DNA of 64,000 nt from JBBECE01 sp040881985 (GTDB lineage: Bacteria > Pseudomonadota > Alphaproteobacteria > Rhizobiales > Devosiaceae), in assembly GCA_040881985.1 (NCBI GenBank), contig JBBECE010000034.1:12188-76187 (forward strand). Direction: 5' to 3'. This document shows positions 57,501 through 64,000 of this stretch, piece by piece (positions within the stretch are counted from its first letter, which is position 1; the number at the start of each line of letters is the position of its first letter). Below the pieces are notes generated by a model, which saw only the letters and a list, made by a program, of their open reading frames with translations, was not told the origin of the DNA and ran no database searches. The position numbers and the translations under genes were made by a program.

Positions 57501-57944
57501 CTCGAACTCGAAATTACCGAGTCGCTCTTGTTGCTGGACACCGCCCAGACGCTCGACGTGCTGCATCAGCTGCGGGCGCTGGGGGTGAGAATCTCGATGG
57601 ACGATTTCGGCACCGGGTATTCCTCGCTCAGCTATTTCCGCTCGTTCCCGTTCGACAAGATCAAGATCGACCGGTCGTTCATATCAGAGCTTGGCGTGCG
57701 CAAGGACAATCTGGCGATCATTACGGCGGTCATCGGGCTTTCCCGTTCCCTCGGCATGACCACGACCGCCGAGGGCATCGAAACCGAAGAGCAAATGCGG
57801 CTGGTGCGCGCCGAGGGCTGCGAGGAGGCGCAGGGGTTCCTGTTTTCCCCGCCGCTGCCGGCGAGCGCGGTCGCGGGCCTTTTGGGCGCCGACGCCAACC
57901 TGGCGCAACCGCGCCAGCGCAAGGCGATAGCCGGCAAACCCTAA
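54570..57944 (+). CDS. Multi-PAS diguanylate cyclase/phosphodiesterase (GGDEF-EAL)
   Basis: A 1124-aa cytoplasmic c-di-GMP enzyme: five PAS-like sensor units (about 35-150, 165-285, 300-420, 425-555, 560-680) with no membrane segments, GGDEF domain (about 690-850) with an intact GGDEF motif (about 767-771) and an RxxD inhibitory site 5 residues before it (REGD), then an EAL domain (about 870-1110) with EALLRW (from 894), NLSP, ELEITES, DDFGTGYSS, KIDRSF and EGIETEE. Both catalytic sites look intact, so it may make and break c-di-GMP. The PAS ligands are unknown. Confidence 0.95.
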   Translation: MPGQREYGPEPAFQGMQFPPDQDQAAGGVAEAPIIAAALERVPCGFSVWNENLELLLYNRQYLALQGIQPAAIWPGISLEELCAISIAAGNHPGARPEQLVEAYRALAAQAQPGKPARHESRVLGRTIRTTVERIEGIGLFSAHEDVTEDAAMIETLQSREMELQHKHRSFEAALENMPQGVGVYDAELRLIFCNRHYRELYGLPEELSRPGTQLRAILEWRAARGVLPDEGGDAYVERVIEIGRSGGSDSHLLRFPDGRTVSVYHRPLPDGGIVASHRDITEEVKALEALQAREAELESSNLRFSAAINNITHGLIMFGPDQRVIICNAAYARIYDLPTELAKPGTMLEQIIDHRTRLGMIKASDRDQVLKHWQDVGRSGQPHDEIVELGDGRAISLVHRPMKNGGWVAVHEDITERRRAESALAESESRWKFALEGAGQGVWDADIVHGKMFYSPQWKVIRGFDPEQEVKGDREEWLARVHPDDRERIRQTVEAQDRGDIPMNSFAYRERHQKDGHWVWIASRGRPIAWQADGRPARVIGTDTDITKEKELELKLEANLELLHTTFENYPGGICLVDRNMVLSVANANYYAIFEIDQAEFPTGASLEAIVRLLAERGHYGSGDVEALVADRMQIARSTGQSTYERSFPDGRIIQFKRSPLPSGGFVQTMEDITEQRRNEERIRYLARHDPLTDLPNRMRFLEEMNRVEAGIGRGEKVAVICLDLDRFKTINDTLGHAAGDAVLKHVGDMLSSVLREGDLAARLGGDEFAILAKGIEEPAHAANIASRIVALLNKPIEIDGHRVMVGASIGIAVAPHDGVDTDALMKNADLALYRAKSEGRGAYHFFEKGMDAALQRRRLIEAGLKEALANQAFRLVYQPIFNLKDLKILGFEALLRWRSPEGEDIGPTEFIPVAEETGLIIPIGEWVLREACKAAASWPSPVGVAVNLSPVQFRARNLTELVKSALEDAGLEPGRLELEITESLLLLDTAQTLDVLHQLRALGVRISMDDFGTGYSSLSYFRSFPFDKIKIDRSFISELGVRKDNLAIITAVIGLSRSLGMTTTAEGIETEEQMRLVRAEGCEEAQGFLFSPPLPASAVAGLLGADANLAQPRQRKAIAGKP

Positions 57945-58795
57945 AGCGCAGGCAGATCCTTGTTCATCCAGGCGGCGAATTCATTCGCATAATCCTTGTG
58001 CCAGCGCGACAGCGCCGGGCGGCCTTTCACCATGTCGAGGGCGTGCCAGAGCATGCGTTTGCGGTCCATGTCCGATGTCGTCTCGCCGTCCGGGCAGACA
58101 ATGAAAAACGCGTCGCGGTCGAGCTCCGCGAGCAAGTACCCGATCACTTGCTCGGGCAGCCAGGCGCCGGGCCGATGTTCGCTGTCGCCGGTCGTCGTCC
58201 AGCCGGGCACCAAAAGATGCGCCGAGACCTGACTGCCCGCCCGCTCGCGCAACTGCCGCGCCAGCAATTGGGTGTAGGCGTTGAGCGCGGCTTTGACACT
58301 GTCGTAACAATCGTTCCCCGGCGGCAGCGTAATGCCCTGCTTGGAGCCGGTATTGACGATCAGCCGCCGGCCCGGCGCCGCCAACATGCCCGGCAGGAAG
58401 GCGGCGACGCCGTTCACCGGCCCCCAGAGATTGACCTCGTAGATTTTCCGCCAGCCAGCGGGCGAATCGAAGACGCTGCCGCCTTCGCCGTGCACGAAAA
58501 TCGCGGCGTTGTTCATCAGCAGCGACGGCGGCGCCCAAAGCGTCTCGACCCGGCGGGCGAGGGCCTGCATCGCGGCAAGGTCGGAGACATCGACCTCGGC
58601 GGCGGTAATCCTGGTCGCATCGCCCGCTGCGGCGGCGATTGTTGCGGCCTCGGCATCTGGCAGCTTGCGCCGGTCGATATCGACCAGAACGATTTTCATC
58701 CCGAGCATGGCAAGGCGCTTGGCGGCGGCGCGGCCGATGCCGGAGGCGGCGCCGGTGATGAGCGCGACGCGGTCCTGGGAGAGGGCGGGGTGCAT
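57941..58795 (-). CDS. Short-chain dehydrogenase/reductase
   Basis: A 284-aa SDR. NAD(P) motif TGAASGIG (14-21), NNAA (95-98), and catalytic Ser151, Tyr164, Lys168 (YDSVK) are intact. The ATG at 58795 has AAAGGA upstream. Last gene of the AHSA1-ArsR-SDR group. Its stop overlaps the GGDEF-EAL gene stop by 3 nt on the other strand (CTAA). Substrate unknown. Confidence 0.92.
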   Translation of the reverse strand: MHPALSQDRVALITGAASGIGRAAAKRLAMLGMKIVLVDIDRRKLPDAEAATIAAAAGDATRITAAEVDVSDLAAMQALARRVETLWAPPSLLMNNAAIFVHGEGGSVFDSPAGWRKIYEVNLWGPVNGVAAFLPGMLAAPGRRLIVNTGSKQGITLPPGNDCYDSVKAALNAYTQLLARQLRERAGSQVSAHLLVPGWTTTGDSEHRPGAWLPEQVIGYLLAELDRDAFFIVCPDGETTSDMDRKRMLWHALDMVKGRPALSRWHKDYANEFAAWMNKDLPAL

Positions 58796-58823
58796 GGCGA
58801 TCCTTTCGACGGATCGCGCCAGT

Positions 58824-59192
58824 CTAGCGGCGGGACCGGCTGAAATCACCCGAAAGTGCCGTCACCTGGCGCTTGCGCTTGCCGCGGGCGATTTCGGTCG
58901 AAAGCGCCATGAATTTCGGCTCCCAGAAGGCGCGGAATTTCTCGACCCAGGCATCGACCTCGCGCAGCGGCGCCGACTCAACCGCGTAGAGCCGCTTCGT
59001 GCCCTGCGCGCGCACGCTGGCAAAACCGCTCTCGCGGAGCACCCTGAGATGCTGGCTGACCGCCGGCTGGGAAATGCCGAATTCGCGGCGGACGACTTCG
59101 ACGATCGCGCCGGAGGTCAGCTCGGACCCGGCGAGCAGGTCGAGAATCCGCCGCCGCACCGGATCGCCGAGGACGTCGAAGGCGTGCATCAC
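58824..59192 (-). CDS. ArsR-family transcriptional regulator
   Basis: A 122-aa winged-helix repressor: FDVLGDPVRRRILDLLAGSE (about 4-23) and recognition helix region FGISQPAVSQHLRVLRESGF (about 38-57). No arsenic-type Cys pair, so it is of the non-metal class that sits with AHSA1/SRPBCC genes. It starts GTG-ATG, overlapping the SRPBCC stop. It probably represses its own operon through the palindrome at 59863-59876. Confidence 0.93.
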   Translation of the reverse strand: MMHAFDVLGDPVRRRILDLLAGSELTSGAIVEVVRREFGISQPAVSQHLRVLRESGFASVRAQGTKRLYAVESAPLREVDAWVEKFRAFWEPKFMALSTEIARGKRKRQVTALSGDFSRSRR

Positions 59193-59824
59193 TCCGGCTC
59201 GGGCTGCCCCGTGTAGAAGGCGGTGGTGCGGGCGCCTGCTTTGCGGGCATCAGCTTCCGGCCGGCCCGAGCCGATATCCGCCGCGGTCCAGGCATCGCTC
59301 GCGAGTTCGACGAAGCGGCGGCCCTCGGGGGTCATCACCCAGGCATTCTCCTCCTCCGCATTCAGCGAACCGCCGGTCGTCAAATGCTTGCCGAGGCCGA
59401 GGAAGCCGAGATCCCAGCCGATGCCGACTGCGCCCGGTCCATACTTCTTCCAGTGCTCCTCTTCCTCGGCGAGATGTTCGAGCGTCACCCGCGCGCCATT
59501 GCCGTCCTTGGCAATCGAAACCTCGATCCAGGTAATCGCGGGGCCATATTCCCAGGTCGCCGCGAAGAATTTCGGCGGCGTGCAATCGGTGATTGTGCCG
59601 CCGGCATTGCCGGTCAGCTGATATTTGCCGCCGACTTTGAGGTCGCCGGCAATCGGCAGGAACCAGCGCGGAATGCGCTCCCTATTGGTGAGCGCATCCC
59701 AGGCATCCGCGACGCTGGTGGGATAGGTACGGGCGATCCGCACCACTTTCAGCCTCTTGCCGTCCTTCAGCCGCTCGGTGACGGCGCGTTCGGCCGCGCC
59801 GGCCAGTTCGTCGACATCGGTCAT
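59189..59824 (-). CDS. SRPBCC/AHSA1-domain protein
   Basis: A 211-aa START-like ligand-binding protein: VVRIARTYPTSVADAWDALT, RIPRWFLPIAGDLKVGGKYQ (about 50-69), and a hydrophobic core including TPPKFFAATWEYG and VTLEHLAEEEEHWKKYG. First gene of the operon with the ArsR regulator, a common pairing in which the AHSA1 protein and repressor act together on an unknown small molecule. GGAGGAA precedes the ATG. Confidence 0.9.
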   Translation of the reverse strand: MTDVDELAGAAERAVTERLKDGKRLKVVRIARTYPTSVADAWDALTNRERIPRWFLPIAGDLKVGGKYQLTGNAGGTITDCTPPKFFAATWEYGPAITWIEVSIAKDGNGARVTLEHLAEEEEHWKKYGPGAVGIGWDLGFLGLGKHLTTGGSLNAEEENAWVMTPEGRRFVELASDAWTAADIGSGRPEADARKAGARTTAFYTGQPEPE

Positions 59825-59848
59825 CGGGGGTTCCTCCAGTGCGCGGGT

Positions 59849-59878
59849 ATGATATCAGTTGAGACTTATATAAGTCAA
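59849..59878 (-). promoter_or_regulatory. Promoter and ArsR-type operator of the AHSA1-arsR operon
   Basis: On minus: -35 TTGACT (59873-59878), 18-nt spacer, -10 TATCAT (59849-59854), about 25 nt before the first start codon. A perfect 14-bp palindrome GACTTATATAAGTC (59863-59876) overlaps the -35 box, so bound repressor would block RNA polymerase. Sequence strength is unusually good for this G+C-rich genome. Confidence 0.75.
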
Positions 59879-59976
59879 TGCTTAATAAGAAACAGAAGCG
59901 CGCCGAAAACATGCCCTTGCCCGGAGGGCGGGCATCGGCTAGAGGCTGGCGCTCCGCGCCCTCCCGCCGAGCCGCC

Positions 59977-61791
59977 ATGCCGCTGCGCAACATCGCCATC
60001 ATTGCCCATGTCGACCACGGCAAGACGACGCTGATCGACCAGCTCCTCAAGCAATCCGGCACCTTTCGCGACAATCAGCGGGTCGCCGAGCGGGCGATGG
60101 ATTCGGGCGAGCTCGAGCGCGAGCGCGGCATCACCATCGTCGCCAAGGTCACTTCGCTCGCCTGGCACGGGGTCAGGATCAATATCGTCGATACGCCCGG
60201 CCACGCCGATTTTGGCGCCGAGGTCGAGCGCATCCTCAACATGGTCGACGGCGCCATCCTGCTCGTCGATGCCGCCGAAGGACCGATGCCGCAGACCAAA
60301 TTCGTCCTCGCCAAGGCGCTCGAAGTCGGGCTCCGGCCGATCGTCGCGATCAACAAGATCGACCGGCCCGACGAGCGGCATATCCAGGTGCTCGACGAGA
60401 TTTTCGACATGTTCGTGGCGCTCGACGCCGACCAACAGCAGCTCGATTTCCCGATTCTCTACGGCTCGGCCAAGCAGGGCTGGATGGCGAAGGAGCCGGG
60501 CGGACCGAAGGCCGATATGCGGCCGCTCCTCGACACGGTGATCACCGAGGTCGCCCCGCCGAAAACCGAGCCGGGCGCCTTCCGGATGCTGGCGACGACG
60601 ATCGAGCGCGACCCCTATCTGGGGCGCGTTTTGACCGGGCGGGTGATGTCGGGCGCCGTCAGTGCGGGCGACGCGGTGCACGCCTTGAGCCGGACCGGGG
60701 AGGAGATCGAGCGCGGGCGGATTTCGAAAGTCCTCGGCTTCCGGGGGCTCGAACGCCTGCCGATCGCGGCAGGGGAGGCCGGCGATATTATCGCCATTGC
60801 GGGGCTTCCAACCGCCACCGTCGCCGACACGGTGTGCGCGCCCGAAGTCACCGACGCGCTGCCGGCCCAGCCGATCGATCCGCCGACGCTGTCGATGAGT
60901 TTTCGGGTCAATGACGGGCCGTTGGCCGGGCGCGAGGGCGACAAGGTGCAGTCGCGCGTCATCCGCGAACGGCTGCTGAGGGAAGCCGAGGGCAATGTGG
61001 CGCTGAAGGTCACCGAGGCGGCCGACAAGGAAAGTTTCGAGGTCGCCGGGCGCGGCGAATTGCAGCTGGCGGTGCTGATCGAGACGATGCGCCGCGAAGG
61101 GTTCGAGATGTGCGTCGGCCGCCCGAAAGTCCTGATGCGCGAGGAGGCCGGGGCGACCCTCGAGCCGATCGAGGAAGTTATCATCGACGTCGATGACGCC
61201 TTCACCGGCATTGTCGTGCAAAAACTGCAGGAGCGGCGGGGCGAGTTGACCGACATGCGGCCCTCGGGTGGCGGGCGGACGCGAATCAAGCTCAACGTGC
61301 CGACGCGCGGGCTGATCGGCTACCAGCCGGAACTCCTCGGCGACACCAGGGGCAGCGCGGTTTTCAACCGGGTCTTCGCCAAATATGCGCCCTTCAAGGG
61401 GGTGCTGCCGGGGCGGCGGACGGGGGTCCTGATTTCCAACGCGGCGGGCGTGGCGGTCGCCTACGCGCTGTTCAATCTCGAGGATCGCGGGGCGATGATG
61501 ATCATGCCGGGCACCGAGGTCTATGCGGGCATGATCGTCGGCGAGCATTCGCGCGGCAACGATCTCGAGGTCAATGCGCTGAAGGGCAAGCAGCTGACCA
61601 ACGTTCGCACCCATGCCCATGACGAGATGCTGCGGCTGACCCCGCCGAAGATCCTGACTCTCGAGCAGGCTATGGCCTATATCGACGAGGACGAACTCGT
61701 CGAGGTGACGCCGAAATCGATCCGGCTCCGGAAGATCCTCCTCGATCCGAACGATCGCAAACGCGCCATGCGGGCGGCGAAAGCCGGCTAG
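59977..61791 (+). CDS. typA: Translational GTPase TypA/BipA
   Basis: A 604-aa ribosome-binding GTPase of the EF-G family, needed at low temperature or stress and for 50S assembly. MPLRNIAIIAHVDHGKTTL (P-loop), ERGITIVAK, DTPGHADFGAEVERI and NKIDRPDERH are intact; typical length. A 33-codon longer in-frame start (59878) would overlap the neighbouring promoter region and is less likely. Confidence 0.96.
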   Translation: MPLRNIAIIAHVDHGKTTLIDQLLKQSGTFRDNQRVAERAMDSGELERERGITIVAKVTSLAWHGVRINIVDTPGHADFGAEVERILNMVDGAILLVDAAEGPMPQTKFVLAKALEVGLRPIVAINKIDRPDERHIQVLDEIFDMFVALDADQQQLDFPILYGSAKQGWMAKEPGGPKADMRPLLDTVITEVAPPKTEPGAFRMLATTIERDPYLGRVLTGRVMSGAVSAGDAVHALSRTGEEIERGRISKVLGFRGLERLPIAAGEAGDIIAIAGLPTATVADTVCAPEVTDALPAQPIDPPTLSMSFRVNDGPLAGREGDKVQSRVIRERLLREAEGNVALKVTEAADKESFEVAGRGELQLAVLIETMRREGFEMCVGRPKVLMREEAGATLEPIEEVIIDVDDAFTGIVVQKLQERRGELTDMRPSGGGRTRIKLNVPTRGLIGYQPELLGDTRGSAVFNRVFAKYAPFKGVLPGRRTGVLISNAAGVAVAYALFNLEDRGAMMIMPGTEVYAGMIVGEHSRGNDLEVNALKGKQLTNVRTHAHDEMLRLTPPKILTLEQAMAYIDEDELVEVTPKSIRLRKILLDPNDRKRAMRAAKAG

Positions 61792-61801
61792 GCGGGCTCG
61801 T

Positions 61802-62359
61802 CTAGAAGCTGCGGTCGCGGACGCCCCAGACCAGCGGCTCGGTCGCGCAATCGAAAGTCCGGGCGAGCGAATCGGCGACCTCGCGGGCCATCGCATTGGG
61901 GTCCGGATTGGCGCGGGCGTCGATATAGGCGATGTGGCAGACCCCGGCCGGGCCGAGCGTCGTCACCACCAGCACCTCGCCGCGGTAGTCGGGGTCGGGT
62001 TCGGTGAAGTATCTGAGGATCGTCGCGAACGGCTTCCAGTCGCCCGTGGCGTTGCTCATCCGCCATTCGATGCGCGGGCCGAGAGTGTTGAACGGCCCGA
62101 GCCCCTGGGTGGCGGCGCGCTGCTCGAGAGCGCCGAAGCCATAAGAGACGAAGAACCTGAGGTCGCCCTCGGCGACATAGAGCGGATAGCCCTTGTAGCC
62201 GGGGCAGGCCCATTGCGCGCCCAATTCGTCGGTTGAGAGCAGCGTGCATTCGTTGATGTCGAGGTCGGTATAGGTCGAATCGACATCCTGGGCCGCGGCG
62301 GGCAGGGCGGCGAGCGCGGCCGCGAGGCCCAAAGGCAGAGCCAACATCAGGCGGATCAT
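61802..62359 (-). CDS. Secreted protein of unknown function
   Basis: A 185-aa protein with a signal peptide (about 1-24, ALPAAAQ) and two or three Cys (DINECTLLSTDELGAQWACPG, AGVCHIAYIDARANPD). The body is a mixed alpha/beta domain I do not recognise, conserved-looking and soluble. It lies convergent to typA. Probably periplasmic. Its upstream side holds the MFS terminator. Confidence 0.75.
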   Translation of the reverse strand: MIRLMLALPLGLAAALAALPAAAQDVDSTYTDLDINECTLLSTDELGAQWACPGYKGYPLYVAEGDLRFFVSYGFGALEQRAATQGLGPFNTLGPRIEWRMSNATGDWKPFATILRYFTEPDPDYRGEVLVVTTLGPAGVCHIAYIDARANPDPNAMAREVADSLARTFDCATEPLVWGVRDRSF

Positions 62360-62373
62360 CGAGGTCTCTCCCG

Positions 62374-62411
62374 AAAAACGCCCCCCGCCGCGATTATGCC
62401 GCGCGGGGGCG
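62374..62411 (-). terminator. Intrinsic terminator after the MFS efflux gene
   Basis: On minus: arms 62400-62411 (CGCCCCCGCGCG) and 62379-62392, about 11 pairs with small bulges, then TTTTT (62374-62378). It lies 20 nt beyond the MFS stop. Confidence 0.75.
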
Positions 62412-62431
62412 CCGATTGATAGGCGGGAGTG

Positions 62432-63928
62432 TCATCGATGGCCCGCCGGCCCTCCGGGATGCAGGGAATCCGGCGCCTTGCGGATGAAAAAGGCGGCGAC
62501 GATGGCGAAGAGCGAAATGATGGCGCCGCAGAGGAACGCCGTGGCGATGCCGCCCGACAGGGCCACGCGTTCGGCTTCGCCGGCGGCGAGGCGGGCCGCC
62601 ATTTGCGCCGTCATCAGCGCCACGAACAAAGCGACGCCCGCAGCGCCCGCGACCTGCTGGATCGAGCCCAGCAGCGCGCTGCCATGCGAATAGAATTGCG
62701 GCGGCACGGACGACAGGCTCACCGTGAAGAGCGGGGTGAACAGGAACGCGAAACCGACGCTCATGACGATGTGCCCGGCAAGGATATAGCCGAACCAGGT
62801 GTCGGGCCCGAGCAGCGTCATCGCCCAGATCACGGCGGAGACCACGATCATGCCGGGCACGATCAAGGGGGTCGGACCGATCCGGTCATAGAGCCGACCG
62901 ACCGAGGGGCCAAGCAGACCCATCAGCAGGCCGCCGGGCAGCAAGAGAAGACCCGTTTGCAGCGTGTCGAAACCGAGAACGTTCTGCATGTAGATGGGCA
63001 GGAGGATTATGGTGCCGAACAGGGCCATCATGCAGATCGCCATCATGGCGACGGAAATCGTGAAATTCTTCGACTCGAAGGTGCGCAAATCGAGCAGCGC
63101 GCGGTCTTTCCGCTGCAGCGAAATCTGCCGCCAGATGAAGGCGGCCATCGCGACCGCCCCCACGGCAAGCGCCATCCAGCCGGGGATCGGTGCGTCGGGC
63201 AGGGCGACATTGCTCAACCCATAGACCAGCCCGCCGAATGCGAAAGCCGAGACGATCACCGAGGCGATGTCGAGCGGGGCAAAGCGCGGGGTGGTGACGT
63301 TGACCATCCGGCGCCAGCCGAGCCAGAAGGCGCCGAGCGCGATCGGCAGCACCAGGATGAATATCCAGCGCCAGTCGAGATAGTTGAGAATGATCCCCGA
63401 GATCGTCGGCCCGATCGCCGGGGCAACCGACATGACGATCGAGATATTGCCCATGGTCTTGCCGCGCACCTCGGGCGGCACCAGCGTCATCACCGTTGTC
63501 ATCAGCAACGGCAACATTATCGCGGTGCCGGCGGCCTGGATGATCCGGGCGAGGATCAGCACCTCGAGGCCGGGCGCCAGCGCCGCGACCAGCGTGCCCG
63601 TGCAAAAGAGCGTCATCGCCGCGATGAAGACCGGCCGCGTATTGAGCCGCTGCAGCAGAAAGCCGGTCACCGGAATGACCACCGCCATGGTCAGGAGGAA
63701 CGCGGTGGTCAGCCACTGGGCGGCGCTGGCCGGCACGTCGAGCGCTGCCATCAGGCGCGGAATGGCGACGCTCATGATCGTCTCGTTGAGGAAGACGACG
63801 AAGGTCGCGACCAGCAGGATATTGATGACGAGGCTGTTGCGCACGGCGTGGCGGGCGTCGCTGGGCGAGATCGCGGTCTCGGGCGCAAGGATGGGCGCGC
63901 CGCCGGGCGCGGCAATATCGGTCGTCAT
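62432..63928 (-). CDS. MFS multidrug efflux protein (DHA2/EmrB-QacA type)
   Basis: A 498-aa drug:proton antiporter with about 14 hydrophobic segments; motif NETIMSVAIPRLMAALDVP (helix 1), LQRLNTRPVFIAAMTLFCTG (motif A-like), and GPTISGIIL (motif C, about residue 160). Length and 14 helices fit EmrB. No emrA-type partner or regulator gene is in the window. Substrate unknown. The 72 nt to the window end upstream of it contain a short AT-rich stretch but no clear promoter. Confidence 0.92.
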   Translation of the reverse strand: MTTDIAAPGGAPILAPETAISPSDARHAVRNSLVINILLVATFVVFLNETIMSVAIPRLMAALDVPASAAQWLTTAFLLTMAVVIPVTGFLLQRLNTRPVFIAAMTLFCTGTLVAALAPGLEVLILARIIQAAGTAIMLPLLMTTVMTLVPPEVRGKTMGNISIVMSVAPAIGPTISGIILNYLDWRWIFILVLPIALGAFWLGWRRMVNVTTPRFAPLDIASVIVSAFAFGGLVYGLSNVALPDAPIPGWMALAVGAVAMAAFIWRQISLQRKDRALLDLRTFESKNFTISVAMMAICMMALFGTIILLPIYMQNVLGFDTLQTGLLLLPGGLLMGLLGPSVGRLYDRIGPTPLIVPGMIVVSAVIWAMTLLGPDTWFGYILAGHIVMSVGFAFLFTPLFTVSLSSVPPQFYSHGSALLGSIQQVAGAAGVALFVALMTAQMAARLAAGEAERVALSGGIATAFLCGAIISLFAIVAAFFIRKAPDSLHPGGPAGHR

Positions 63929-64000
63929 GGGTCAGGCCTGAACTGGAAAAGGGAGCCGCCGTCAGCGGCGGGCCGGGTTTCCTAACAGAAAATCCGTGTC

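Noticed and set aside
59878..59976. 33-codon N-terminal extension of TypA
   Set aside because: No ribosome binding site, basic low-complexity sequence, and TypA proteins begin at the internal MPLRNIAIIAH start.

Overview
The window is a strongly G+C-rich chromosomal segment of an alphaproteobacterium, most likely Hyphomicrobiales (Rhizobiales). The best evidence is the core block rplS, trmD-rimM-rpsP-ffh, dapF-mtaB-ftsY-yciB and ccmABCDG next to acnA, together with Rhizobiales-type proteins (DUF2794, tandem IalB-like proteins, a urease operon interleaved with HupE/UreJ, LprI-like and DsrE-like genes). Genes are closely packed, and 4-nt start/stop overlaps (ATGA, GTGA, TTGA) are common. I saw no rRNA, tRNA, CRISPR array, transposase or phage gene.

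Layout. 1-4.0 kb (minus): a TRAP transporter (dctPQM, FcbT-like) overlapping an amidase cut off by the window edge. 4.3-7.6 kb: a large SAM / class III cyclase / AAA / TPR protein. 7.7-8.1 kb: an acidic, lysine-free orphan gene with its own terminator. 8.1-12.3 kb: a GntR regulator divergent from a citryl-CoA-lyase-like gene, a PaaK-like CoA ligase, a VOC protein and a glutathione transferase, with a double TTGTnnnACAA operator between. 12.5-22.4 kb: putrescine-type ABC importer potFGHI, facing a FAD amine oxidase, a class III aminotransferase and a PuuA-like glutamine synthetase, with a second such synthetase divergent. 22.3-29.7 kb (minus): urease operon ureDA-hupE-ureB-lprI-ureC-GNAT-dsrE-ureEFG.

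30-45.3 kb is housekeeping: ribosomal protein and SRP genes, tRNA modification, lysine/peptidoglycan synthesis, cytochrome c maturation and aconitase. Two small membrane-protein genes on the plus strand separate trmD from rplS. 45.4-63.9 kb is mixed: DUF1223, DUF2794, acetyltransferases, a Bax-inhibitor-1 protein, an RNA 2',3'-cyclic phosphodiesterase, two IalB-like secreted proteins, rlmN, a secreted metzincin of lower G+C, argG, a five-PAS GGDEF-EAL protein, an AHSA1/ArsR/SDR operon with a clear promoter-operator, typA, and a DHA2-type efflux pump.

Functionally, the first 30 kb looks like a nitrogen-scavenging and catabolic region: amide hydrolysis, polyamine uptake with gamma-glutamylation, oxidation and transamination, and urea hydrolysis. 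The most interesting observations are a relic of a second ureC 3' end lying beyond a GNAT gene spliced onto the resident ureC stop codon, the GntR-controlled CoA-ligase/lyase cassette of unknown substrate, and several small genes and structured non-coding elements.
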